Of a stretch of 64,000 bases of DNA, positions 44,498 to 56,400 are shown piece by piece. The stretch is from the NCBI RefSeq assembly GCF_050947875.1, contig NW_027460291.1:27366662-27430661 (forward strand). The letters are read 5' to 3'. The position numbers and the translations under genes are program-made. Numbering within the stretch: the stretch's first letter is position 1; every line of letters starts with the position of its first letter. The notes beneath the pieces are model-generated. The model saw only the letters and a list, made by a program, of their open reading frames with translations, made no database searches and had not been told where the DNA came from. The stretch is from Dermacentor variabilis (lineage: Eukaryota > Arthropoda > Arachnida > Ixodida > Ixodidae).

Positions 44498-44579
44498 ATG
44501 TACTAGCGGAACCACTGCACTATGGTAGATATAAAATACTAACAGCAGCAAAACTTTACTCCTATAAATTCTTCCTCGT

Positions 44580-45115
44580 AATTTTGTGGCAATTCTGGAA
44601 AGACAAATGTTCCTTCCAAAGCAAATATCATGGTAAAACGACAAGCTATAACCTCAGAAAAAGTCTGATAGGAAAACCATGTTGCAGAACAAAACGTGGA
44701 GATCAAAAACTAGTTCAACTTCCTAAACTTCTAAACGGTTACCCCTATATTATTCGACCACATAAATTCCGGAATTTCAAAGTAAAGCTTTAAGAAGACG
44801 GTAAAAGAATTGTTACTATTTGAAGATTAATACAAATGTTAAACTACAAGTATGAAATATTTCGCACGTTCTTGTTTCCTGTCTCAAGTGCTTAGCAAAC
44901 TGTGCAAGATTGATCTTTTTTTTACTATTTTTCGTGAATTGTGCACTCAACTGTTTCAAAATGTGTACTTGCCCAATTCTATGTATGCTGTCTTGAATGT
45001 CTGCCATTTTTGCCGTACTGCTGCCACTGTATCGGTGGCACGGCCTAGTCAAGCAAATGTTTGCCTTTAGCCGTATTCCCTAAAGACAAATTGAATATTG
45101 TCTTAAATAAATAAA
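44580..45115 (+). mobile_element. CR1/L2-like LINE 3' end
   Basis: The frame 44584-44793 includes YNLRKS, CCRTKRGDQKLVQLPKLLNG and ends HKFRNFKVKL, the usual pattern at the C-terminus of CR1/L2-type RTs (small basic motif, LP..LN, F-K-K-L). The UTR ends with CCCTAAAGACAAATTG, GTCTTAAATAAATAAATC and an AT-rich tail. Confidence 0.6.
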
Positions 45116-45686
45116 TCAATAACGAATTATAGATAAAGTAAATAATAATATATATTAATAATTATTACTTAATTAATAAATAAAGCGATTAAACGGGCTT
45201 GCATAGTCTTACTGCCTCCGGCCTTAAAAAAATTAGCTTTGCAACTTAGGCCGGTTAAGACCAAAATAAAGGGTGAAAAAACGAAGCCACAAGAACGTCT
45301 CTGGCCCCAAGCACGAAGATCAGACAAACTAATCATTCCCGTGGTTGCTGAACGATCACAGCGCGAGAGTTCCGTCTTGTAATTGAACGAAACTCTGTTG
45401 CACAAAGCAAAAGCTACATTTGCACGTAGCTGCGGTCTGCTACGCATAGCGCGCCAATACCGCGGGGTGATTGCAATGCGGCTCGCTGAGGACAACAGCG
45501 TTTGGCGCCAAAATAGGAAATTGTGATGTCTACGTGAACATCTCAAATCAAATTCGAACTGCCCGCCTTGGCGATGTACAGTAGGCGCAGCGTTGTGGAC
45601 GCGCCCCGATCCGCCGTAGCCTTCACAGTACAAGACATTGACGAAGGATCAAAAGCACCGTGAATGAGATGTTTGATTCTGCTGAA

Positions 45687-45778
45687 CTCATTCAAGCACT
45701 TCTTGCAAACTCATTGAAGCACTTCTTGCAAACTCATTGAAGCACTTCTTGCAAACGCATTGAAGCACTTCTTGCGGC
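45687..45778. repeat. 23-bp minisatellite, four units
   Basis: Four adjacent copies of CTCATTGAAGCACTTCTTGC plus AAA at 45687-45709, 45710-45732, 45733-45755 and 45756-45778. Units 2 and 3 are identical, unit 1 has one change, and unit 4 differs at its start and end. Confidence 0.95.
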
Positions 45779-45839
45779 AAAGTATTTTGGAAATAGTGCA
45801 ACTTGAAACGCATTTCTTTACTTTGATAGAAATAGTTCA

Positions 45840-46175
45840 TGGCCCCTTTAAGGGCTCTCGTAAGGCGTTAGTGCCACTGATACTTGCCTACCATATTATA
45901 TCATGCCTCTGCTAACATATAAGTGAAAGAAAGAGAGAGAACCCGTTAATGCAAACATATATAACTGTCATAACACCCTTCACTCTCATGTTAATTCTTT
46001 TTATGCCTACCTATTTTACGCACGTTACAGGGACTTATTTCATGCCCATTTACAGCCAAGCTACATTTACCTATCGCAATTCATCTTTCCATATCACTGA
46101 AAAAGCGTTGACAAGCCATCGCCATTATCATGACGTTCTTTGACGCTCTTTGGCCATATCTGTCCCGGGCGCCAC
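45840..46175 (+). mobile_element. I-like LINE 3' UTR fragment
   Basis: Shares with the 3' UTR at 57190-57565 the block GGCTCTCGTAAGG near 45853, the run of T/C-rich coastal sequence (GCATTT and ATTTTACGC types) and the terminal GACGCTCTTTGGCCATATCT near 46141-46160. The ATC tail is missing. Confidence 0.5.
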
Positions 46176-46334
46176 TACACAACGCACATAACCAACTTGC
46201 TACTTTACTTCCGCTGTACAGGAATACTTCCTAAAACCTGCACAAGGTTCACAGCGAATCAATAATGAAATTGCGCAAACTTGTAAACATTTGCTTACTA
46301 ATTCAATTAACCATGATAGAATATGTAAGCGTGA

Positions 46335-46414
46335 CTGAACGAGGACGTACGAAGAAAGACACACAGAGGCAGCGCTGTCCTTGTGTGGCTGCTTCTTTCT
46401 ACATCCTTGTTCAG
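46335..46414. repeat. imperfect palindrome
   Basis: Left arm CTGAACGAGGACGTACGAAG and beyond pairs with right arm CTTTCTACATCCTTGTTCAG at 46395-46414. Each arm is about 31-33 bp with several mismatches, around a short GC-rich centre (GGCAGCGCTGTCC). Confidence 0.75.
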
Positions 46415-46427
46415 TTGCGCTTAGATA

Positions 46428-47166
46428 TTCTATTATAGATTCAAACTAACTAGCCCACCAAGGTGTTTTAACTAAATTGACAAGCACGGTGTCACGCGCG
46501 CACAGGTAAACATGAACACATCTCGCTGGATAAGTGCGGAAACTTGCTGTCAAAATGCTGGAGTGAGGAATCGCGGCAGCAGCAAGCGAATTGACTTTGG
46601 TGCATCTCTCGCTTCAACGTGAATGAAACGTCGAAAGCGCAGCGCATACGAAGTTACCGGCACCATGCTCATTCTGCAAACATCGCAGTTCGCTTTGAAG
46701 ATGAGGCCGGCGCGGACGCGCACTTTGGCCTCGTCGCAGATCGCTTTGAAGACACACGAGCACTGGCAACGCGTCCTTGCAGCGTCCGCCAAAGACGTCT
46801 ACTACAGCGTCCGCCAATCGCGTGCCCAACGCCGTAGTGGATGCCGTGGTTGTATCCACTCAGTACGGACCGGTGGGCGAGGAGGACATCAAGGCACTCT
46901 AGCAGACGTCGGAGAACGCCCCTGCTCCCTCGCATGACTCCCCTGCATCGTGCGCGACAGGAGAGGGAACGCTTTCGGCCTGCGTTCCTCACTCGCGCTC
47001 GCGAGATTGAAACGTGTTCGTCGGCTCAACCTTGCACACTTTCACTTGCACGTGCAACACCCGGCGCGCGGCGACGGTTTTGCCGCCCTTGGAGTTTATA
47101 CGGAACCCCACGGCGACGGCGACGGCAGAAATGCGCCTGGAGTGTCCATATAATTGCTATCGCAAC
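46428..47166. other. GC-rich repetitive segment, unclassified
   Basis: From 46600 the DNA is GC-rich. An internal duplication is visible: TCGCAGTTCGCTTTGAAGA (46684-46702) and TCGCAGATCGCTTTGAAGA (46733-46751). The end, GGCGACGGCGACGGCAGAAA then CATATAATTGCTATCGCAA (47112-47165), resembles a widespread tick repeat end. Frames here have no domain. Confidence 0.35.
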
Positions 47167-48760
47167 AAAATCCTTGTCCCAATCCACAACCTCGGTATAC
47201 GCCAGGCAACGGGCGCTTTCAGAACAAGCCCTGCAGAAAGCCTGTTCGTCGAGTCCAACAAATGGTCCTTACACCTACGCAGAACATACCTTTGCTTCTC
47301 GTACTTCCTCAGGTGTCAGATAACACACATCCGTGTCACTCAGCTGTGCTTGTCTTCCGCCATACTTTACCGCAACCGCCCTTCCGTTCGCGCTCCTCTG
47401 TCTGTGCGCATAGAAGTACTGGCTAATGAAATTGGTATTCCTCATCAAGAAACAGTCCTAATGACTCTCACTCCTCTTGAACCACCTTAGAAATGGCAGA
47501 ATATACAGTGTGACATGTCTTGAGCTGGAGGCGCTTATACATTTACAATTTCTTGAACTCCAGGCAAAGTACTCCTGCCCAGAATTTTATACAGACCCTT
47601 TAAAGTCTACCTATGGCGTAGCTTATGCAGCTGTCGGACCCTCTTTTTCAACGTCCGGTGCATTAAATCCGAAAACGAGCATCTTCACAGCTGCGGCATA
47701 TGCGATGCTCTCTGGTGTTAAACACATAAGGTGAACTGGTATAATAAAGGCTGTCATATTTAGACTCAGTGTTTTAAGTGTCCGATTGAGTCTACGAAAA
47801 CACAAAAATTCTGTTCTAAACGAAGTCTACAACCTTCTGTGCTCAGCCTACATGTCCATCCAAATAACTGTTCTTTGTTGGGTGCCTGGCCACAGAGGCC
47901 TAGAGGGCAACGTCGCTGCTAACGGAAGGGCTGCGTCTGTAGCTTTTTGTGATGCACACATTACTCAAACTGTACCATACAGAGACCTTAAGCCATTTTT
48001 GCTACATGAGCTGCGGAAATATTGGCAGAGGCAGGGGGACACACAGGTATCCAGCAAACTACGCTAAATCAAACAAAAAATAGGGAACAGGATCTCTGAG
48101 GAAATAAGACATCAGGAAGTACTGCTATGCAGATAAAATTTGGGCACACCTGTAGTACTCTCTTATCTTGTAAACGGAACTAACCCTCCGGCACGTAGTA
48201 GGTGTGGCCGCAGACTTAGTCCATGTTCTCCTTCAGTGCCCATTAGTTGAACAGGACAGAAATAAGTAATGTCCTTCTTCATACCGTCATAATGTACGTC
48301 TGCACCTAGCGTTATTTTTGAGCGATGACCCTCTATTTGATCTTAAAACAGTACTTAAGTTCTAAACAAACACGAATACGATGGAAATCATTCGGTCAGG
48401 CTTTTTGTAGCACAGCCTTTCCTTAGAGAATACAGGTGCAATGCAGTCATTTAAATAGCACATGCCTCGCCGTCCTTGCGCTGGAGGGTTCTGCTGAGAC
48501 ACTGGTACTTCTATAGTTAACGAGTGTTCGTAACTAACCCTTCATAACGTACTTTTATAGGCATAGCACTCACCGTTCCTTGACATTATTTTGATAAATG
48601 GATAACTGTTACGCAATTTACAGCGGATACTTCTAGGCCGATATACAGCCATCTCGCATCCCCAGTTTGCAACACATTTTCTCGTTGCCATTCATCAACA
48701 AGTGTCACGGCGTTCTTTGGCATTACTGGCCCTTGCGCAAAAAAAAAACAATATCCATCA
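47167..48760 (+). mobile_element. I-like LINE fragment C (5'-truncated)
   Basis: Begins within ORF2 at IHNLGIRQATGAFRTSPAES, in line with the full element, and runs through RNase H (FYTDPLKSTYGVAYAAVGPS with the first Asp; TSIFTAAAYAMLSGV with the Glu replaced by Ala) and CWVPGHRGLEGNVAANG. Stops and frameshifts occur at 47488, 47732, 48065 and later. The 3' end has the family hairpin (48708-48739) followed by poly-A and CCATCAATC. Confidence 0.82.
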
Positions 48761-48769
48761 ATCAAAAGA

Positions 48770-50725
48770 GATGATGATTTACAGGTAAGGAACGAAACTG
48801 TGCCGAAACTGACTTCAGGAGCAGCAATTGAACTGGGAGGTAATGCACCAAGGCAACCAATAGGTAAGCTTTCCCAAGCTACGAAGGACCTAATAAAGAA
48901 AGGCCAAAGAATGAGTGTCCAACTCAAGAGATCAGATAGGATTCGCGTAACTGTCAAAACTGGTCAACAAGAAGAAAATAAGATATTCGAAATTATAACG
49001 TAAGAAACCCTGGGGAAGCAGTGAAAAATGAATGCAGCATAATATTAGTGAGAAGAAAACTTGGCATAGGACAAGCCAAGATGTATCTACCGAAAGATAA
49101 CCAGGGTCATTTCATCAGCAATTTCGAAGGTATAGTAAAAACAGCGGAAGAATTTTATACTGACTTGTACAAAACCCAGGGCAGCCACGATATCGTAGCT
49201 CCATTCGAAGTAATGAGCAGGTTAGAGACTCCTTCTGTAACTAGAGATTGGGTTAGAAGGGCATTGCAAGACATTAAAAACGGAAGCGTCAGGATCAGAT
49301 GGAATAACAGCTTATTTGATTAAAGATGCAGGAGAAATATTGCGCGAAAAACTGGCAGCCCTTTCTACGAACGGTCTATCGACTACAAGGGTCTCCAAGA
49401 ACTGGAAGAATGCCAACATTATGCTAATCGACAAAAAGGGAGAGGTTAAAGAATTCAAAATTTATAGGCCCGAAAGCTTACTTCCAGTATTGTATAAAAT
49501 ATTCACCAAGATAATTTCCAATACAATAAGGGCAACACTGGACTTTAGCCAACCAAGAGAACGAGCCGGTTTCACGAAGGGATACTCTACAATGGACCAC
49601 ATCCATGTTATTAATCAGGTAATCGAGAAATCTGCAGAGTACAATCAGCCTCTCTATGTGGCTTTCATAGATTACGAAATAGCATTTGATTCAGTAGATA
49701 GCAGCAATCATAGAGGCATTACATATTCAAGGAGTACAGAAAGCTTACGTAAATATAATGGAAAATACTATAGAGATTGCACAGCTATCTCAATTCTCCA
49801 CAAGAAAACTAGAAAGATACCTATAAATAAAGGGCTCAAACAAAGAGACACAATCTCTCTCATACTAGTCACTGCGTGCTTATTATTCATGCTATTAAAC
49901 TGGGAAGGCTTAGGAGTCAGGATCAACGGCGAGTATCTCAGCATCCTTCGGTTGGCCGATGACGTTGTCCTGTTCAGCAACACGTGGGCCGCGTTACAAC
50001 AAATGATAGAGGACCGTAACAGAGAGAGTGTAAGCGTGGGGTTGAATATTATTATGCAGAAAACAAAGGTAATGATCAATAGCATGGCGAGAGAACCAGC
50101 GTTAAGAATCGTCAGTCAGCCTCTAGAGTCTGTGAAGGAGTACGTTTACCTAGGTCAACTTATCACAAAGAACCCTGATCATGAGAAGAAAATTTACAGA
50201 AGAAAATGGCTTGGAACACATACGACAGACATTGCCAGATTCGGACTGGAAGGTTACTATTATCATTAAGAGTGTACAATCAGCGCATTCTATCGGTGCT
50301 AACATATGGGGCAGAAACTTGGAGGCTGACAAAGAAGCTGGAGATCACGTTGCGGACCGCGCAAAGAGTGATAGTGAGAAATGTCAGGGGTAACATTACG
50401 AGACGGGAAGAGAGCGGTGTGGATCATAGAACAAACGGGGATAGGCGATATTGCAATTGACATTAATAGAATAAAATGGGGCTGGGCAAGCCACATAATG
50501 CGTAGATTAGATAACTCGTGGACTATTAGGATTACAGAATGGGTGCCAAGAGAAGGGAAGCGCATTCGAGGGCGGCAGAAGTCTAGGTGGGGTGATGAAA
50601 TTGGTAATTCGTAGGCGCTAGTTGGAATCGGTTGGCGCAGGACAGAGGTAATTGGAGGTTGAGGGGAGAGGTCTTTGTCCTTCAGTGGACATGAAATACG
50701 CTAATGATTATGATGATGATGGTGA
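48770..50725 (+). mobile_element. RTE-like LINE, truncated and mutated
   Basis: Frames 49021-49323 and 49316-50269 give an RTE/BovB-style RT: FYTDLYKTQ, YRPESLLPVLYKIFTKIISN, RERAGFTKGYSTMDHIHVIN, YVAFIDYEIAFDSVD (motif A), LRLADDVVLFS (motif C, intact ADD) and ESVKEYVYLGQLI. After 50269 the C-terminal part continues in another frame (50381-50614) with WGWASHIMRRLDNSWTIRI and REGKRIRGRQKSRWGDEI. The end, GGTCTTTGTCCTTCAGTGGA followed by GATGATGATGG, is typical of RTE 3' ends. The endonuclease is missing. Confidence 0.83.
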
Positions 50726-51554
50726 TAATAAATATGCTGATTGAAAATAGGACACATACCACAATGAATTTCGTTTTTCGCTATATTAACAGTGGAGCTG
50801 TTTAAGCTTTTAGTTCCGCCGTGGAGCGTTACCAGGAACCTCAGCCCAGCTGTGCGCCGCCTCGAGTTGCCTAACTACCTGCGAGAGCACCGAGCCGAGT
50901 AATCTCCTTGCACCCCACGCGCGTAGGGCGGAGTCGTGACGTCACAGGCGAGTAATAGCTCGGAACAGCCGGCGCGGTGGCGCACCTCTCGCCTCCTCCT
51001 ACTTCGTGCGTACGTGCGGCTGCCTTAGGAAGACCGAAGAAAGTCCGGACGCTCAAATAAGTGGCTTACGAGAAAGAGCGCCATACTGCCAAGCGAAAAG
51101 CATCGCCGCCGAGCTGATCCGGAACACCACGCCGAAGCTGCGGCTGAGAGGAGGCGACGCCGAGTCGAGCATGCCGAGTTTTTGCGCAAGGAACGCGAGA
51201 GTCGGCGCCTGAAGGCTCGGCGTGAAAGTGATCCAGGCCTGCGACTGCTCGAAAACTTACAGCGTCAAGCCCGCTGAGACAACTTAGCCAAGCCTACCAT
51301 AACCTCGCGAAACTTAGAAACGACTTATCCAAGCCTACCAACTTAGCAAGATCTGGCATAAGTAAGGCAAGCCATGTAAAAGCTACGTGATCACAAACTC
51401 CGCTGTTGATTCTAGCCTTGCACCAATAGTACAAGCTGCGCAGTTTTTTTTTATTAAATTGCACATTCAATGCTTTTTTTTATTTTTAACCTCCTTTACT
51501 TTGCTTCTTTTATTCATTTTGTCACAAAGGTGACTATCGCTTTATGATCACTAA
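50726..51554. other. unclassified GC-rich segment with a basic, broken reading frame
   Basis: About 51060-51275 (plus) encodes an Arg/Glu/Ala-rich stretch without an ATG (RRRADPEHHAEAAAERRRRR, then RKERESRRLKARRE), possibly a coiled coil, preceded by a GC-rich region with TGACGTCAC at about 50937-50945. Similar basic repeats occur in tick repeat-associated proteins by recollection. From 51430 the DNA is T-rich. No gene is assigned. Confidence 0.3.
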
Positions 51555-52131
51555 TATACGACCAGTAGCTCTGTGGGAGCGTTGGAAAGGTTCTTGGCCA
51601 ATCTGAGGTCCCCCGCAGGGGCGTCTGCGTCAGCAGGCGTTTGGTGTGTTGCGACACCACGGACCCGAGCACACGAGGGTTGGACCCTCCCGCGTGTAGC
51701 CGTGCGCGGCTTAGCCGTGTCCGGGGAAAAGGGGATCCTGGGGGTTGAGCCAATGCCGGGTGTTTGGACCTTTACGGCCCCTCGGCGGCGGCAACACACC
51801 CCTTTGGCCTCGGCTTCACGTAAACGGCACCCCTGGACTGACCCACCCGGGGGAAATCGGTAGTTTCCTTTTCCTGTCTCTCTCTTCCTCTAATCTTCGT
51901 CTTTCTCTTACTTTTTATCTGTCCGGTCTTCTCCTAGCTTCCACTTACTTCCAATTTTTCCAGGCAGCAAGGGTTAACCTTGTGTGAATAGCCAACCTAG
52001 GTTATTTCGTATTTGGTTATAGCGGTAACGTACTGCTGGCGTTTGCAGGCCGTGTTTTACGGATCCTGCAGCGTCCCCTTGTAGGACTCCACGGTGGGTG
52101 GCTGGCGTTACTGCCGAAATTACAATCTCTT
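51555..52131 (+). promoter_or_regulatory. 5' UTR and probable internal promoter of I-like LINE D
   Basis: GC-rich leader from about CAGTAGCTCTGTGGGAGCG to the ORF1 ATG. LINEs of this class carry internal Pol II promoters near the 5' end. I see no TATA box. Minus frames across it are not genes. Confidence 0.5.
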
Positions 52132-53425
52132 ATGGCTTCTTCTTTCCCCCCATTACCTGATCGCTCCCTCAAGAGGGGGCGCACCGATGATGTCTTTGAA
52201 TTTTTTGCCCGCCAAAAAGAAACTTTTCCTCGTTTCCACGTAGTGCACTCTGAAACACCAGGCAAACCCGTGCGAACAATCTCTCCATTCCTCGTGTCCA
52301 AGTCTCTTACCCAAGTTTTTGGTACAGGTTATAAAGCATCCAGGATGGCAAGCGGCGATCTCCTCTTGGAGCTCCGCAACCAGAAACAATATGAAAATCT
52401 ACCCAAACTAGTTTCATTTGGTGACGCCAAAGTAACAGTGACTCCTCATCGTACCATGAATACCACCCGTGGCGTTGTCTCCGATGATGATTTATTGGAG
52501 CTGACTGAGGCTGAGCTCTTGGAGGGCTTCAGCGAACAGAATGTCATAAATGTCAGAAGAATCAAGATGAGGCGAGACGGAAAAGAAATTGCGACCAAAA
52601 ACCCAATACTCACCTTCAACTCCAGTGTCCTGCCCGAGTCAATCGAGGCCGGGTACATCAAGCTTCGTATAAGACCGTATGTGCCGAATCCCTTGAGATG
52701 TTTCAAATGCCAACGTTTTGGCCACAGCTCGCAGGGCTGCCGAGGCCGCCAAACATGCGCCAAATGCAGTGCCCTTGAACACGCCACTGAAGCATGTAAG
52801 AACTCTCTACACTGTGTAAACTGTGACGGGGACCACGCCGCGTACTCGCGGTCGTGCCCCTCCTGGAAGAAGGAAAAAGAAATTGTGACTATAAAAGTAA
52901 AAGAGAATATATCGTTCAGAGGCACGAAGGCGGGTAGCATACCTGCCAAAGAAAACCTTTGCCGATGTGGCGCGTCAGGGGGCAGCGTCACAACGGCCTC
53001 CGGCGGCTGTCCGACCCACAGTCCGTGAGTCGGCAGTCACGCCATCTGCCCCAACGGTGGTTGCAGCTAGCGCTGCTCCGCCAACCGAGCACACGGAGCC
53101 ATCGACCCCGAAGGTGGGCGCAGCCGAGGCTGCCCCAACCTCCGAGGCCCCCTCCAGCGCTGGCAATGGCCAGCACAGCCAAATCCCTCAGGGAGCCCCA
53201 TCGACCTCCGGGCTGGTGGGCGCAGGGGTCTTGCCCTCCAAGGCGGGACTCCCCCTGAAAACCTCTCGCTCGCAAGAGCACGTGTCCGGAGCCTCACAAG
53301 AGGCAATGGACACTACACCTGTCCCCAAGGCGCACCAAACGCCTAAGGAGCGTCGAGAATCGCTCGAACGCTTCAGAAAGAACAAAACTCCTATTACAGG
53401 GCCTCGAAAGGGCTCTGTAACCTAA
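52132..53425 (+). pseudogene. ORF1 (gag-like nucleic acid-binding protein) of I-like LINE D
   Basis: ORF1 proteins bind LINE RNA and form the ribonucleoprotein. The ATG at 52132 starts MASSFPPLPDRSLKRGRTDD. Residues 190-242 carry three CCHC-type knuckles: CFKCQRFGHSSQGC, CAKCSALEHATEAC and CVNCDGDHAAYSRSC. At about 52920 the frame shifts by one base; the homologous frame continues from about 52922 (RRRVAYLPKKTFADVARQGA) to the TAA at 53423-53425. The C-terminal part is Pro/Ala/Ser-rich. Without the shift the protein would be about 430 residues. Confidence 0.88.
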
Positions 53426-53469
53426 GGCATCTTTCCGTTTCCGTACACACAGCACTAATTTACATTAAA

Positions 53470-56400
53470 TATGGATACACAATCATACAATGGAACGTCA
53501 GAGGTCTCCTTAGAAACCTTGATGATGTACAAGAACTAATCCACCGACACAATCCAAATGTGCTGTGTTTACAAGAAACACGCTTAAAATCCAAACACAC
53601 AAACTTTCTCCGACAGTACATAACTTTTCGCAAAGATCGCAATGATGCTGTTGCATCATCGGGCGGTGTCGCCATTGTTATCCATAAGAGCATTGCGTGT
53701 CAACTTTTACAGCTACAAACGCCTCTCGAAGCAGTGGCGGTTCGAGCTGTTCTCCTAAACAAACTCATCACCATTAGCTCTCTTTACATACCCCCACATT
53801 ACAAATTAACGAAACAAGAATTTCAATCCTATATAGATCAATTGCCAGAATTTTATGTTGTTCTCGGCGATTTCAATCCGCACAGCTCCCTGTGGGGCGA
53901 CTCTCGTACAGACGCGCGAGGTCGTCTCGTTGAACAGTTCCCCTTTTCTTCAGGTGCGTGCTTACTGAATAAGAAGGAACCCACGTATTACTCTCTAGCA
54001 AACAGAACCTTTTCTTCAATAGATCTTAGCATAGTTTCCCCGTCCATACTGCCCGAACTCGAATGGGAAGTAACGAACAATCCTTACGGGAGCGACCACT
54101 TCCCTATACTGATAAGAACATCTAAAGAAAACGAATATCCTCCGCAAGCTCCTAGGTGGAAGATAGACACAGCCGACTGGGAGAAATTTCGAACTCTCAC
54201 TAACACCTCATGGGCCGACATGTCTTCTTTAGAAATTGATGCTGCTGTGGAATATCTTACATCATTCATAATAGATGCCGCATCAAAATGCATATCCGAA
54301 GTGAGTGGTCTGGCTTGCAAACGACGTGTGCCGTGGTGGAACAGCGAATGTAGGATCGCCCGTAAGAATCAGAACAAGGCGTGGGGGTGGCTACGCGCTT
54401 CTCCCACTGCAGAGAATCTTATGAACTTTAAAAAAATAAAGTCCCAAGGCAGGCGAACCCGCCGACAGGCCAGAAGAGAAAGCTGGCACAATTTTTTATC
54501 AAGTATTAACTCGTTTAGGGATGAGGCCAAAGCCTGGAACAGAGTAAATAGGATTAGAGGGCGGCAAACACATTCACTCCCCCTGGTAAACACGCAGGGA
54601 GATACACTGGAAGACCAGGCAGACTCACTTGAGGAATATTTTGAGAGCGTGTCAAGTCCAACAAATTACACACAATCCTTCCTCAAATACAAAGAACCAG
54701 AAGAACGTAAGCCATTAACAAGAAAAGGTCGAGAGAATGAGCCTTACAACCGTCCCTTTAGCATTGCCGAGCTAAGAGCTGCCTTGATCACATGCAACAG
54801 CTCTGCACCAGGACCTGACAGAATTATGTACGACATAATTAAGAACGTACATACTGATACACAACTGACTTTACTTGAACTTTTTAACACTATTTGGGCT
54901 GCTGGATATCTTCCACTTGCATGGAGAGAAGCGATTGTGATTCCCATTCTGAAGCAAGGTAAAGATCCTTCGTTGGCGTCAAGTTACCGCCCGATAGCCC
55001 TCACAAGTTGCATTTGCAAGCTGTTTGAGAAAATGATTAATCGGCGACTCATACATTTCCTGGAATTAAACCAAATGCTTGATCCCTTTCAGTGTGGCTT
55101 CAGGAAAGGGCGGTCCACAATTGATCACCTTGTGCGCATTGAGGGAAACATTCGCGACGCCTTTCTACATAAGCAATATTTCCTATCCGTGTTCCTCGAT
55201 ATGGAGAAGGCGTACGACACAACGTGGCGCTACGGAATCTTGAGAGACTTGTCGGGAATGGGCATCCGTGGCAATATGCTCGCCCTAATAGAAAGTTATT
55301 TGTCCAACCGTACCTTCCGAGTAAAAGTCGGTAATGCACTGTCACGTCCTTTTACGCAGGAAAATGGTGTACCCCAGGGAGGTGTGCTCAGCTGCACTCT
55401 TTTTATTGTTAAGATGAACACACTACGTGCTTCACTGCCACCGGCCATTTTTTATTCCGTATACGTCGACGATATACAAATTGGCTTTAAATCCTGCAAC
55501 CTCGCAGTATGCGAGAGACAGGTACAGCAGGGCCTGAACAAGGTTTCCAAGTGGGCTGACGAAAACGGATTTAAGATCAACCCCCACAAAAGCTCTTGTG
55601 TTCTTTTTACTAGAAAGAGAGGCCTGGTTCCAGATCCTTGTGTTCAACTGTGTGGACATCAAATACCCATAAACAAAGAACACAAATTTTTAGGTATTAT
55701 ACTAGACTCCAAGCTTACTTTTATACAGCACATTAAATATCTTAAAGAAAAATGTCTAAAGACAATGAACTTACTTAAAATTCTATCCCACTCAACATGG
55801 GGTAGCGACAGGAAGTGTCTGATGAATGTTTATAAGAGCCTAATTCGATCACGATTGGGCTATGGTGCCGTCGTATATAACTCTGCCGCTCCGAGCGCAC
55901 TAAAGATCCTAGATCCTATCCACCATCTAGGTACCCGCTTAGCCACTGGCGCTTTCAGAACAAGCCCGATTGAAAGCTTATACGCGGAATCAAATGAATG
56001 GTCGCTCCATCTACAGAGAAGTTACATCAGCCTTACATATTTCCTAAAAGTACACTCCAACCATCAACATCCATGTTTTAACACTGTTAACGATACGACC
56101 TGCTCTACACTATTCCATAATCGTCCTTCTGTAAGAAAGCCTTTCTCGCTTCGAGTGAAGGAGCTTAGTGATGAGATACATGTCCCACTCCTCGAGCTTC
56201 GCCTAATGCATCCAACCAAGTTGTTACCGCCTTGGGAGTGGCAGGTCATAGATTGTGACATATCCTTTTTAGAAATAACAAAACACGCACCAGAGATCGA
56301 AATACGAACTCATTTCCTAGAACTCCAGCACAAGCACTCCTGCGCAGAGTTCTACACAGACGCTTCGAAGTCTAATGCCGGGGTGTCGTATGCTGCTGTC

